From: Histomonas meleagridis
Taxonomy: Eukaryota > Parabasalia > Tritrichomonadida > Dientamoebidae
Reading direction: 5' to 3'
Length of the DNA stretch: 64,000 nucleotides
Assembly (NCBI GenBank): GCA_020186115.1
Contig: WSYJ01000067.1
Location: 1 to 64,000 of the forward strand
A program made the position numbers and the translations under genes. Shown here piece after piece: positions 32,141 to 41,365 of the stretch; position 1 is the first letter of the stretch, and every line of letters starts with the position of its first letter. The notes beneath the pieces were generated by a model that was not told the DNA's origin, searched no databases, and saw nothing but the letters and a program-made list of their open reading frames with translations.

Positions 32141-32212
32141 TCTCCCGTAGTGTAATGGTTAGCACATGGGACTTTGAATCCCGGGACGGAGGTTCGATTC
32201 CTCCCGGGAGAA
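32141..32212 (+). tRNA. tRNA-Gln (anticodon TTG)
   Basis: A full cloverleaf. Acceptor arm TCTCCCG pairs with CGGGAGA, discriminator A at 32212. The D arm contains TAATGGTTAGCA, the anticodon loop CTTTGAA gives anticodon TTG, and the T arm is GGAGG-TTCGATT-CCTCC. No intron; CCA is not encoded. The flanks extend the pairing by GAATTC on both sides. It lies 42 bp from the 3' end of the coiled-coil gene. Confidence 0.95.
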
Positions 32213-32254
32213 TTCGTTTTTTATTTTTTTTCAAAATTTGTTTTTTAGCTTTAT

Positions 32255-34987
32255 TCACATTTTATTTAATAGAATTGTTGCTATAGCATTTTCGATCGAT
32301 TGTTTTGGACCAATCTTCAACATTTTTCTAACTTTTGCTTCCATATTCATCAAAGAAGACATTTTAGATTTTATATTACATATAAAATATTCGAAATTAT
32401 CTTCATTTAATTCTTCATTAACATCAAAAAGAGAACAAAAATGAAAAGCAATATAAGCGAAAGTAGTTCTCTTTAAGTCATTTAGTTTTGTTTTATATTC
32501 AACGAGTTTATTTTGATAATTATGTTGTATATTTATAAGTTGTGTGTTATGTTTCATTTCTATTAACTGTTTTTCTCTTTCTATTTCTTTCTTAATATTA
32601 TTTAATTTCATTTCCATTGTCTTTAACTTCATTAACAAATCCGTATTTTGTGTTTGGAATTCATTTTTTTCATTTTGAAGCTTTTTATTAATATTATTTA
32701 AAGAATCGATTTCATTTTGAAGATCGAAAATTTGATTTTTCATTTGTTCAATTTCTGTTAAAAATTTTTGTTGAAAAGTTTCACATTCAAATGAATGTTT
32801 TTGCTTATTTTCATTAATAATTTTATTATTTTTGTTTTGTAATTCTTCTTTAGCGTTTCTTAAAATTTTATTTTGTTGTTTTATCATTTGAATAGTATTT
32901 TCTAATTTAACATTTTGTTGTGAAATTAATTCACTTTTCCCTACGATTTCGTAATATTTTATTTGTTGATCTTTTATTTGTTGATTTAATTGTGATATTT
33001 TATTAATGAAATTTGTTTCTTTTGTATTAAAAAGTATTTCATTTTCTTTAATTTGCTTTTCTATTGAACATTTTTCTTCATTTTGTTTTTGGATTTGATC
33101 ATTAAGTTCAGAAATTTGTTGTTCTAAAAAAGAAATTTTTTCTTTTTGTTTATTCATTAAATTATTTGTTTGATTAATTATTTTTTTCTTATTTTTCATT
33201 TCTTTATTAAGATCAAATATATTATTTTGAAATTGCTTAATTGCTTCTTCTGCACTTTGTAAATTATCTGCTTTTAATAATATTAATATATTAAAAATTT
33301 TATTTTCGAATTCTGTAATTTTTTCTTTTGATTTTTTAATTTTCATTTTTAATTTTTGTATTAATAATTTTAACTTATTCATACATTCTTTATCATTTAA
33401 ACTCGAAATTTCGGGAAATATTTCTTTAAATAATTGGTTAATATTATCAATATTCTCTTGTAGAATATCATTTTTTTCTTTATATGTTTTTAGTTCTTTA
33501 TTAATTCTTTCATTCTTGGATTGAAAGTAATTCGAAATAATCAGAAAAATATGACGAAGTTTCGTTGGCGCTTGTAATGAATTATTGTTTTGAATTTGTG
33601 TTATCATTTTGGTTAATTCGTCAGGAAATTCATTGATTGATGAAGTCGCAAGTGATATTAATTCGATCGAATCATTATTTTGTTGAATCTTTGGTTTGTT
33701 CATTTTTGTTGTTATTTGTTTTGGCTTTTGCTTGATTGTATCATTCATAAGTTGACTTTGTTCGTTGTATAATTTCGTAAGATTTTCAATTTGTGATTTT
33801 AATGTTTGAATATTTTCATTTAATAATTCGTTTTCTACAATTTTATCATCAATAATATTGGAATAATTTTGGGATTCAGTAATTTTGTTGTTTAATTGGA
33901 TTTTAATTTTATTATTTTCTTCTTGTAATTCGCTGATTGTTTTTTGTTGTGTTTTTATTTGTATTTGATCTTTTTCGATAACTTCTGTTAGTTCTTTGAT
34001 TTTTTCTTCATATTGATGTTTTTTAAATTGAAATGTTTTGTTTTCTTCTTTAAGTTGTTCTATTTTTGTTATCTTTTCTTCTTTTATTTGTTCAAAATTA
34101 TGAATTTTATTTAATAAAATTTGGATTTGTTTCTTTCCACTTTCTTTTGCTTCTTCAGAATCTTTTAGTTGCTCTAACAAAAGTTTTATTTTTGCATTAA
34201 GTTCATTTATTTCAGAAGTGGATTTACTTTGTTCTTCAGCAGATTTCGTTTGAATTTGAACAACTAATGAAGAATTCTCGTTTAGCAATTTCTCATTTAA
34301 ATCTTTTAGATCTTTGTTTTCTGACTTTAAGAGTTTGTATTTATTTTTAATTGTCTCTATTTCAAAATTTATTTCTTTGATAGAATTCTCATATGATTTT
34401 TTTATTTGTAAAATCTGCAAATCATGTTCAGATTTGAGAACTTTGATTAATTTGTTTTTTCTTTTCTTTTTGTGTGGCTTTGAATTTATTTCTTTGTTTT
34501 CAGAATTGGAATTTTTGGGTGTTTTTAATATTTGAATTAATAATTCTGGTTCACGAATTTCTTGATCAAAGTAATTGTTAGCTGATGCAAGAATTGATGA
34601 TAGAACATTTTCTTGATTTTGAAACTTTTTATTTGTTTCCTCAATTTGATTTTTTAGATTCAAAATTTGATTGTTTAAGTCAGACATTATTTTTTCATTA
34701 GCTTCTTTTTCTGTTTTATAGTTATTTTCAATTCGAGAAGCATCAAATTTATTTTTTTGCTCTTCTTCCAACTGATTTTTTAGTTCATAAACAGACTGAA
34801 TAGTAATATTTAATCTACAAATAAGATCTTCTTTTTCCCCTTCTAGAGTTCGAACTGCATTTCTTAATTCTGCATTCTGATTGTATACCTCCCTTATATA
34901 ATCTGGTACTCCATTTCGAATTTTTGGAAAATCACATAAGTTTGATTCTAGGCTTGAGGCACTGCGTTTTTGTGTGGTTTCATCCAT
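32255..34987 (-). CDS. Long coiled-coil protein of a trichomonad family
   Basis: 910 residues from the ATG at 34987 (MDETTQKRSASSLES). The short N-terminal region (GVPDYIREVYNQNAELR) leads into about 750 residues of nearly continuous heptad repeat rich in Lys/Glu/Asn/Gln. A globular C-terminal block follows (RTTFAYIAFHFCSLFDVNEE ... KVRKMLKIGPKQSIENAIAT). I believe this layout recurs in large trichomonad coiled-coil families annotated as viral A-type inclusion-like, but that is from memory. The role is likely structural or tethering; there is no motor, membrane or GRIP motif. The frame extends a little upstream without an ATG, so 34987 is preferred. Confidence 0.8.
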   Translation of the reverse strand: MDETTQKRSASSLESNLCDFPKIRNGVPDYIREVYNQNAELRNAVRTLEGEKEDLICRLNITIQSVYELKNQLEEEQKNKFDASRIENNYKTEKEANEKIMSDLNNQILNLKNQIEETNKKFQNQENVLSSILASANNYFDQEIREPELLIQILKTPKNSNSENKEINSKPHKKKRKNKLIKVLKSEHDLQILQIKKSYENSIKEINFEIETIKNKYKLLKSENKDLKDLNEKLLNENSSLVVQIQTKSAEEQSKSTSEINELNAKIKLLLEQLKDSEEAKESGKKQIQILLNKIHNFEQIKEEKITKIEQLKEENKTFQFKKHQYEEKIKELTEVIEKDQIQIKTQQKTISELQEENNKIKIQLNNKITESQNYSNIIDDKIVENELLNENIQTLKSQIENLTKLYNEQSQLMNDTIKQKPKQITTKMNKPKIQQNNDSIELISLATSSINEFPDELTKMITQIQNNNSLQAPTKLRHIFLIISNYFQSKNERINKELKTYKEKNDILQENIDNINQLFKEIFPEISSLNDKECMNKLKLLIQKLKMKIKKSKEKITEFENKIFNILILLKADNLQSAEEAIKQFQNNIFDLNKEMKNKKKIINQTNNLMNKQKEKISFLEQQISELNDQIQKQNEEKCSIEKQIKENEILFNTKETNFINKISQLNQQIKDQQIKYYEIVGKSELISQQNVKLENTIQMIKQQNKILRNAKEELQNKNNKIINENKQKHSFECETFQQKFLTEIEQMKNQIFDLQNEIDSLNNINKKLQNEKNEFQTQNTDLLMKLKTMEMKLNNIKKEIEREKQLIEMKHNTQLINIQHNYQNKLVEYKTKLNDLKRTTFAYIAFHFCSLFDVNEELNEDNFEYFICNIKSKMSSLMNMEAKVRKMLKIGPKQSIENAIATILLNKM

Positions 34988-35237
34988 TTTCTTTCTGTAC
35001 GTTAAAGCATAATAGAACAAGAAAAAGCTATCTCATGAATTAAAAAATTCGATAACAAAGCCTAACAAACCTTAACCTACGTGGTCAATATCCAGCAATT
35101 CACATATGCGAAATAAGACTCTAGAAATTTTCTCATTTCATCAAATTTGAAACATTTAAATTTTTATCACACATTTTCTTAAAAACAACATAAACGTAAG
35201 TATTACATATAATTTATTCCATAATAAGTGAAACTTA

Positions 35238-36626
35238 TTATGCATGAATTCTCAATGATGAAAATTCAAAATCATCAAATTGTTGATCATCATCGCAATC
35301 ATCAGAGTTTAGTTCGAGCTCTCTTTCATACAAGTAGCCAGAATTTTCTGTATGAACCAAATCATATTCATTATAAAATTCTGCATCATCATTTTCTGTT
35401 TCACATTGTTTGTCGATGATTTGAGACATCTTAGCAAACTCTCCACTTAGGTAGTTATCCCATTTTTGATTTTTATCTTTGAACTTATATCCAGATTTTA
35501 TAACAAGATTTGTTATTTCAATCAGATGTCCATAATACATTGCATTATTAATATTTTCCCTATTGATGAAAGCACCAGATATTTTTTCTCTAATGTTTAT
35601 TATTTCAAAGATTTTTTTTGATTTATCAATTGTTACTTGTAACAAAGATAAAACAGTACAGTGAAGTATCGAATGAAAAGGGAATTTAAACATATCGTTA
35701 AAAAGTTTCACCACAATTTCATAAAACAAATCAGGAAAATCATCACTTTCGCACAAGCACAAAGAGTGCAGAAGAAGTCGAACAGCACTTTCAATTGACT
35801 CATTGAAAATTTCTGAGTCTTTGACAAAACCGCAAATCCGGTCAATTTTGCCGATAACAAAAGTGGATATTTTGAATGTCGAATCATCTTCGTCACAAAG
35901 GGATGATAATTCAAGAAGAAAGTTAAAGGAAGAAGCTGAAACTCTTTTGTTTCTCGAATTCAAAGCAATGTTCAAAATAGCTTCAAGTTTTGATTCATCA
36001 AAAAAATATGTTATCAAAGGAGAATTGGAATACCCATTTATTGCAAAATTTGTTAATATTTCCAAGGCCATCCAATTAACTTCTTCATCATCTCCAATTT
36101 TCATGAAAATTTTCTCTGTTATTTTGGATTTTATAAAGATATCTTGTTGTTGAAGTTGTGCTATAGAATACAAAAATGAATAGTACACAGGCGCCTTGAT
36201 GTTTTTCACAAGTAACGATAATAAATCATCTAATTTTTCGTAATTGGCAAAAATCATTCCATCTCCAGATTTAATCAAATTACTTAAAATTTGTAATGCT
36301 GGTGCAACAATGCTTTCACATCCATTGTAATTTGACATTATAAAGTTATGAATATGAGTAAGAAAGTTTTTATCTTTCATCTTTGATTGAAATAAAGGAC
36401 AACTTGTAGTTAAAAAGAAAAGGCAATTTTGCCTTACAATATCTGAATCTGGTTGTTTTTCTCCAAGTGCATAGGATAAAACATCGTTAATGTTTTTTTT
36501 TAGATAATCGATTAAACCTTGATGTTGTTCCGTAAAAAGGCAACGAATTTGACTGAAATGGGCCAGCAAAGAAACTGTGCAGTCATCTCTTTGGAGAAGA
36601 TTGGTTATTCTTTGTTTCCCAAGCAT
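35238..36626 (-). CDS. SAPS-like phosphatase regulatory subunit
   Basis: 462 residues, helical. The start (ITNLLQRDDCTVSLLAHFSQ), the IDYLKKNINDVLSYAL segment and the late WDNYLSGEFAKMSQII resemble the SAPS domain (SIT4-associated proteins/PP6R): core helices, then a W-x-x-Y/F-L motif near the end. The tail after ~400 is acidic (SDDCDDDQQFDDF). SAPS proteins are regulatory subunits of the Sit4/PP6 phosphatase, downstream of TOR in yeast. A PP4/PP6-like catalytic subunit is encoded at 55913. It could be another ARM/HEAT protein; assignment rests on scattered motifs. Confidence 0.5.
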   Translation of the reverse strand: MLGKQRITNLLQRDDCTVSLLAHFSQIRCLFTEQHQGLIDYLKKNINDVLSYALGEKQPDSDIVRQNCLFFLTTSCPLFQSKMKDKNFLTHIHNFIMSNYNGCESIVAPALQILSNLIKSGDGMIFANYEKLDDLLSLLVKNIKAPVYYSFLYSIAQLQQQDIFIKSKITEKIFMKIGDDEEVNWMALEILTNFAINGYSNSPLITYFFDESKLEAILNIALNSRNKRVSASSFNFLLELSSLCDEDDSTFKISTFVIGKIDRICGFVKDSEIFNESIESAVRLLLHSLCLCESDDFPDLFYEIVVKLFNDMFKFPFHSILHCTVLSLLQVTIDKSKKIFEIINIREKISGAFINRENINNAMYYGHLIEITNLVIKSGYKFKDKNQKWDNYLSGEFAKMSQIIDKQCETENDDAEFYNEYDLVHTENSGYLYERELELNSDDCDDDQQFDDFEFSSLRIHA

Positions 36627-37044
36627 TTTTTTATTTTTTCAAAGTCTACCTGCCGCGACTTTTTCAATGATTAAACAATCTGCCTCCCTCACAAATTCAA
36701 TACGCATCCACCTTCGGCTCAGAAAAAGTTGTTCTCCAAAATCACAACTGCGAACCCTTCACATAAATCTCATTCAAGGGAATTTATCAATGTATAAATA
36801 AGTCCAACAAGATATTTTTTCTGTGCTTCCATAAGGCACGACAATCATACATTTGTACGAAATCTTTTCCAGATAATTATTATATCTTTATTATTTTTGA
36901 TACACATTCAAACTTTTCAAATTATTTAACCAAATAAAATTTATAAATCTTAACAGCAAATGAAACAATTAATAATTTAAGCAATGGATTTTGTACAAAA
37001 TTTATTAAAGTTTGATTAACTTCTATTTCATGGGTTTTCGATCT
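36627..37044. other. Intergenic region, nothing seen
   Basis: 418 nt between two minus-strand genes. A plus-strand frame of about 50 codons (to 36801) has no family resemblance. No repeat or RNA gene seen. Confidence 0.4.
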
Positions 37045-37851
37045 TTAAAATATAATTTCATCTTCTTTTGTGTCTTTTAAGAACTGATTTGGTCTATGTC
37101 TCATTAAATGAACTCTCTTTTGGTCAACATCACTCAGAACTTGTTCATTTGCATTTAATAGATCAATTTCATTTTCTGTTAAGTCAACGAATTCATGGAT
37201 ACGAAAGCAGCCTTGTTTATGAAAGAAGCTTCCGTCTATAGCGATAATTCCAAGAAGACGCGCAAATATATATTTGTCTATTTTGAATATATAATCAGTG
37301 ACCCAAATAACACCAATTATTGGATATAATTCTGGTCTCTTTTCTGTGATGCTGAGAGCATTATGAAGTTTGTATGGAAACTTGGCGTGAGAATTACTTT
37401 TCACTTGGAAGAACGTTCGTATTAGTTTTTCGAATGTAAAAGTTTCTTTGGCGAAGAATTTGGCAGGATAAAAATTATATTCAACTGAAGAAAAAGTTAA
37501 TGTCTTGTCTTCGAGACACTGAATAAAAAAATCATTTGAACCAACAGGAACATCTTCAAGTTCTTGTGGATATTTTTTTGGTCGCTTGGGTTGTTTGGAT
37601 GAAATATGGATATTCAATATTGAATTAGGCGCACGCTTTGATGGTGAACCAAATTCTGTAGTGGAGCTATTGGTGACGAATGGAAGAAATTTTTCTTGTT
37701 GGAATAATTCTGCATCGATGCAGAAAGGAAGATAATTTTTGGAAAAAATATCAGCGTTATTTGTTATCAGAGAAGGATTTGAATCGTTTTGGCTTTGCTC
37801 ATTTTCTTTTTGTGATTTCTCTTGATCGAAAATAAATTCTTCTTCTTCCAT
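37045..37851 (-). CDS. Initiator-binding-domain (IBD) transcription factor, IBP39-type
   Basis: 268 residues. After an acidic, Ser/Asn-rich N-terminus comes a basic patch (KQPKRPKKYP, ~87-96) and a winged-helix-like initiator-binding domain at ~100-225. Signatures are KFPYKLHNALSITEKRPEL, VIWVTDYIFKIDKYIFARLL and DGSFFHKQGCFRIHEF. IBP39 of Trichomonas vaginalis binds the Inr core promoter element through such a domain and recruits RNA polymerase II via its C-terminal domain. Here only ~45 residues follow the IBD, so the long IBP39 C-terminal domain appears absent and the domain order (long N-terminus, terminal IBD) differs. TAAACGG lies about 17-23 nt upstream of the ATG. It is probably a nuclear DNA-binding protein of the parabasalid IBD family. 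Confidence 0.85.
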   Translation of the reverse strand: MEEEEFIFDQEKSQKENEQSQNDSNPSLITNNADIFSKNYLPFCIDAELFQQEKFLPFVTNSSTTEFGSPSKRAPNSILNIHISSKQPKRPKKYPQELEDVPVGSNDFFIQCLEDKTLTFSSVEYNFYPAKFFAKETFTFEKLIRTFFQVKSNSHAKFPYKLHNALSITEKRPELYPIIGVIWVTDYIFKIDKYIFARLLGIIAIDGSFFHKQGCFRIHEFVDLTENEIDLLNANEQVLSDVDQKRVHLMRHRPNQFLKDTKEDEIIF

Positions 37852-38324
37852 TTTTTCTTGTTATCGGCCGTTTACTTTTGAAGTGAAATGATTTAACGTA
37901 CAAAATGCGTAAGGTAAACTTTCAGCTATTTTTTCCTCCATTACTATAAATTTAGTTCATGAACATGCACTTAATCAACTCCAATGTAGCGAATTTGTCG
38001 AGAAAAAGTACTTTCGTTTGATAAATTCGCAATTCCTATTTTTCCCCTATTTGTATATTTGATATTCTAATATATGCCTCTATGCCGCCTTCATAACTAT
38101 TTTGTCTAACGATAATATTAATTCATTTTGTTAAATTGTTTTCACTTTTTTTCATAGCTAATTATTTGTTCGCATTCCTTAAGTACTGTAGCTAACATTG
38201 TTTGCCTTGTTGAACCAAAAAGTATCAAACGTCTATTTATGAAAAAATATTTCATTTGACAAAAAAAGAAAATTCCAGTGGAGATAACATATTTACTCTA
38301 TTCCAATTATATCTAAAAGTCCTT
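37852..38324. other. Intergenic region upstream of the IBD gene
   Basis: Contains CCGTTTA at 37868-37874 close to the IBD start. The remainder is AT-rich with no visible gene. Confidence 0.4.
37868..37874 (-). promoter_or_regulatory. TAAACGG element upstream of the IBD gene
   Basis: Coding-strand TAAACGGCCGATAAC, 17-23 nt before the ATG; a variant of the AACNG pattern. Confidence 0.35.
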
Positions 38325-39614
38325 TTAGTGTCCTAAGTAATTTGAAGCAATAGATAAATCGGAGAAAAGAATTGGGAAAGATTTCTTCATTTTTGAAGGT
38401 GCATTTCCTGTGAGTACAAATAGCGTATCTGCAATTCCTCCGATCAAAGAAACGAAGTTACAGCATCTAAAGAACGTTAAAAAGACAGTAAAAATGACAA
38501 TTAACCCCAACGCATATGGATCGACCACAAAGCCATTCGAAACCAAATATCCGGCAATGCCTGCAAAGGATGCTATTGCCATTGAGAACATTAAGCTAGA
38601 GCTATACACTTGTGAATGATCTGCTAATGATACCATCTTTGTAGATCGTTCAAGTTCTTGTTGCCTCATATCTCCGGCACCAAAATCAATGCCAAAGGCT
38701 GCGCAGTACACAAGTGTTATTTCTGACTGTTCTATTAATTTTGTGTATTTGATATATGGAAATAGTCGAGCTAACCAAAGGTAAGGAGAAACGAAGGCAG
38801 AATAAGCAATAGTTCCTAGTGATGACATTATCGCGTGCTTTACAAGTAGAAGAATAGGTGATCTGGGCATTCGTAATGTACCGCCAAAATCGATGTTAAG
38901 AATGGTAAAGCCTGAAGAAACAAATATGCAAAAGTGCGATATGAAGGAATTTATCCAAAAGTAAGAGAGAGCAAGTAAAATGTGGAGGAATTTGCTCCAT
39001 TCAAGAACTTGGATTCTATGAGAAACCCATATATAAAGAGTAGAAGGAATAATGGAAATAAAATTCATTATAAATGTGAATAATAAAAGTTTCGGATTAC
39101 TTGTTTGGATATTTGATATGGAAGATAATAAACTTATCGATGATTTCTTGTAAGATCTTAGAGTTACCACTAAAGCAATGGATTCAGCTGTGAGTGGTAT
39201 AAGGATAATCGCTGAAAAATTCTTGAAGATTAGCATATATAAAACAAAGGTGATTATAAACAAACCTGCTGAAACAAAATATGATGCAGAAATGAAATAA
39301 TTTGGTACGTAGATTTGGAAAATAGCAAATATTAAAACAAAACAAATGCTTGCTAATGGAGGAACTAATGTAAGAGCAAGGATTTTTGATGTAGGCTCCG
39401 CTTCATAATATCTGTCTGGATCATAAGAAATAAGGGCGATTGAAATTATTAATGTAATAAACAAATTCGCTAAGAAGATTAGAGCAAACAATCCATCATT
39501 TCTTTGACGTTTTGCAAAAACTTTTAAATAAAGCTCGTCTTCGTTTATGGTAGGTTGTTCTTCACTGTTATGTTGATCTTCGTGTAAAAGGGGCGTTCTT
39601 TCTTCCTCAGACAT
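38325..39614 (-). CDS. Choline-transporter-like (CTL/SLC44, Pns1-type) membrane protein
   Basis: 429 residues with an acidic cytosolic N-terminus (EEERTPLLHEDQ, which includes a dileucine-type LL signal) and about nine or ten transmembrane helices. The segment YFWINSFISHFCIFVSSGFT followed by a short hydrophilic loop, then PRSPILLLVKHAIMSSLGTI, resembles the CTL family core (FW..., then SPVxxSxxRAxxxSxGSI). CTL proteins move choline or act as choline-like transporters at the plasma membrane and organelles; the substrate here is unproven. TAACGATA and CGATA repeats lie at 39644-39660 upstream of the ATG. Confidence 0.65.
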   Translation of the reverse strand: MSEEERTPLLHEDQHNSEEQPTINEDELYLKVFAKRQRNDGLFALIFLANLFITLIISIALISYDPDRYYEAEPTSKILALTLVPPLASICFVLIFAIFQIYVPNYFISASYFVSAGLFIITFVLYMLIFKNFSAIILIPLTAESIALVVTLRSYKKSSISLLSSISNIQTSNPKLLLFTFIMNFISIIPSTLYIWVSHRIQVLEWSKFLHILLALSYFWINSFISHFCIFVSSGFTILNIDFGGTLRMPRSPILLLVKHAIMSSLGTIAYSAFVSPYLWLARLFPYIKYTKLIEQSEITLVYCAAFGIDFGAGDMRQQELERSTKMVSLADHSQVYSSSLMFSMAIASFAGIAGYLVSNGFVVDPYALGLIVIFTVFLTFFRCCNFVSLIGGIADTLFVLTGNAPSKMKKSFPILFSDLSIASNYLGH

Positions 39615-39980
39615 TTCTATGAATTCAACTTTCGTTCAAATGATAACGATACAAAACGATACAACTCAAGCATGCTTCATAAATCATCAATATCTGAATA
39701 AACTAGAACCAATCAGTTTTTTGAATAAAAAACCATAGCAATCCTTGTTCTAGCAAACCAATGAAGTCTGAATTTTTATGTTTTATTTTGGAGTTATGGA
39801 TCAATAGAATGAATATTATAATTACATATTACAAAATGGAACTCACCAAAAACTTTCCAGAGGTTATTTTCTGGTTGCACCGTGCCCAGTGATAAATGCA
39901 AGATAAGTTTATTTGAAATTGAACATTAAAACAAAAACTCTTCAAATTTGATTAATTTCGAACTTTTCCCTATAATCTTA
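39615..39980. other. Intergenic region between the CTL gene and the mariner element
   Basis: Holds TAACGATA (39644-39651) and a second ACGATA. It ends with the TA target site at 39979-39980. Otherwise featureless. Confidence 0.4.
39644..39651 (+). promoter_or_regulatory. TAACGATA element upstream of the CTL-like gene
   Basis: The sequence, repeated in part as AACGATAC eight bases on, resembles the Myb recognition element TAACGATA known from Trichomonas vaginalis promoters. It lies 30 nt before the start codon. Confidence 0.45.
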
Positions 39981-41254
39981 GGGGTGGAAAAAGTGCGTTC
40001 GTCAGCCTTTTTTTTTAATGAATAAAAAAGTAAAAGAAATTTTGTTTATTTATTATTATGATATGTATTCACCTTGAGTTTTAATTGTAATTCAAAGTCT
40101 GTCCATCCATTCATTATATACGACTCTGAAGGTGTATTTAGGAATATTATACAGTAATGTTTCAACCTTTTGAAAAAGTTGATCTTCATTTTCAAACTCC
40201 TCACCTGTGAGAATTTTTTTATATATTTGAACAGAAAATCGTCAAAAGGTGCGAGGTCTGGCGAAAACGGGGGTTGCGGAAGTCTTTTAATTCCCAATTT
40301 ATTCAATTTTTCATTAATAAAATGAGGTTGGGCGTTATTCATATGCAAAAAATATCCCTTCGTTGAAATTCTTTTTGCCAAATCTCCAAGTACAACTTCA
40401 GAAAAAAAAATTCGATTAAATTTTTGGCCTATCGGGAGCATTGTTATTGATTTGATACCAGTTATAGACCATATAACAGATATCATTACTTTTTTGGAGG
40501 CAATAGTTTGTTTGAGTTTGTATGGTTTTTGCACTCCAGATTCAATCCACATCGAGTTTCTTTCGTTAACAAAATAAATCCAGGTTTCATCTTGCGTCAA
40601 TATGTGTCTTAGTCTGTAGTCATTTGAACTAGAAAGTAATTCAAATAATTCGGGAGCAATGGCAGCTCTTTTGGCTTTAATTTCTGGAGTCAACTTATGT
40701 GGGATCCATTTGAAGTTAATTTTTTCATCCCTAAAATATTAATCATTATATTTTTCACTGTTTTTGGATCTGCGCCTACATTCTTCGCAATTTTCTTCGT
40801 CGATGCATATGGATAACTTAATATAAAACTGGTTATTCTTTGATCTAAATCTGATCTTCTTGGTCTCCCTGTTTTTTTCTGTTCGAAAATTGAGAAGGTA
40901 TGTTCATTCATCTTTTTTTTCCATTCCTGAACTGTTCGAAGTGTAATAATATTATCACCATATACAGCACATAATCGCCTATATATGTCTTGATTTTCAT
41001 TTGATTCTAACCAAAGGAAATGGACAACAGAACGTAATTCCTCAATTGGAACTGACATTAAAATGATTAAACGTTCTCTTTCAGAGGTATCCTGAAAAAA
41101 AGTAGTTTTACTTCATGCATCATATTTACTTGGAAAAAAGTATCATAATAATAATGATAATATATTTATTATAAATTTTATTTATATAATTTGATTTCAT
41201 TAATATCTAATATAAATCAAAAAAAAAGCTGACGAACGGACTTTTTCCACCCCC
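39981..41254 (-). mobile_element. Mariner-family transposon, 1274 bp, complete ends, inactive
   Basis: Terminal inverted repeats of about 27 bp: left GGGGTGGAAAAAGTGCGTTC then GTCAGC (39981-40006); right, read inward, GGGGGTGGAAAAAGTCCGTT then CGTCAGC (41254-41228). They differ by one G in the G-run and one G/C change. The element is flanked by TA dinucleotides at 39979-39980 and 41255-41256, the mariner target duplication. Internally it carries a mariner transposase gene on the minus strand that is broken (see separate entry). Size and structure agree with mariners such as Tvmar1 of T. vaginalis. Confidence 0.93.
40046..41058 (-). pseudogene. Mariner transposase, frameshifted and missing a catalytic Asp
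   Basis: Frame one (41058-40690) gives the two helix-turn-helix modules (HFLWLESNENQDIYRRLCAV, then TVQEWKKKM, and KKTGRPRRSD ... ASTKKIAKNVGADPKTVKNI). At GATGAAAAAATTAAC (near 40720) one base is missing from the A-run, and the protein resumes in another frame as WIPHKLTPEIKAKRAAIAPE, a mariner linker. The catalytic domain has DETWIYFVNE (first Asp) and SPDLAPFDDFLF (third Asp). The second Asp, expected in DNAxPH, reads NNAQPH (AAT for GAT). The spacing from that position to the third Asp is 31-32 residues, shorter than the usual 34. The ATG at 41058 was chosen as the normal mariner start (MSVPIEELRSVVHFLW). Confidence 0.92.
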
Positions 41255-41365
41255 TATATCATCTCCAGCACGGATTTAAAAAGCAAAAATCAAAACAAAA
41301 CATTTGGTTTAAACAAACAAAATCAGTCATCTTCGTCGTCTTCTGCATCCAGCTGGTTTAACTAA

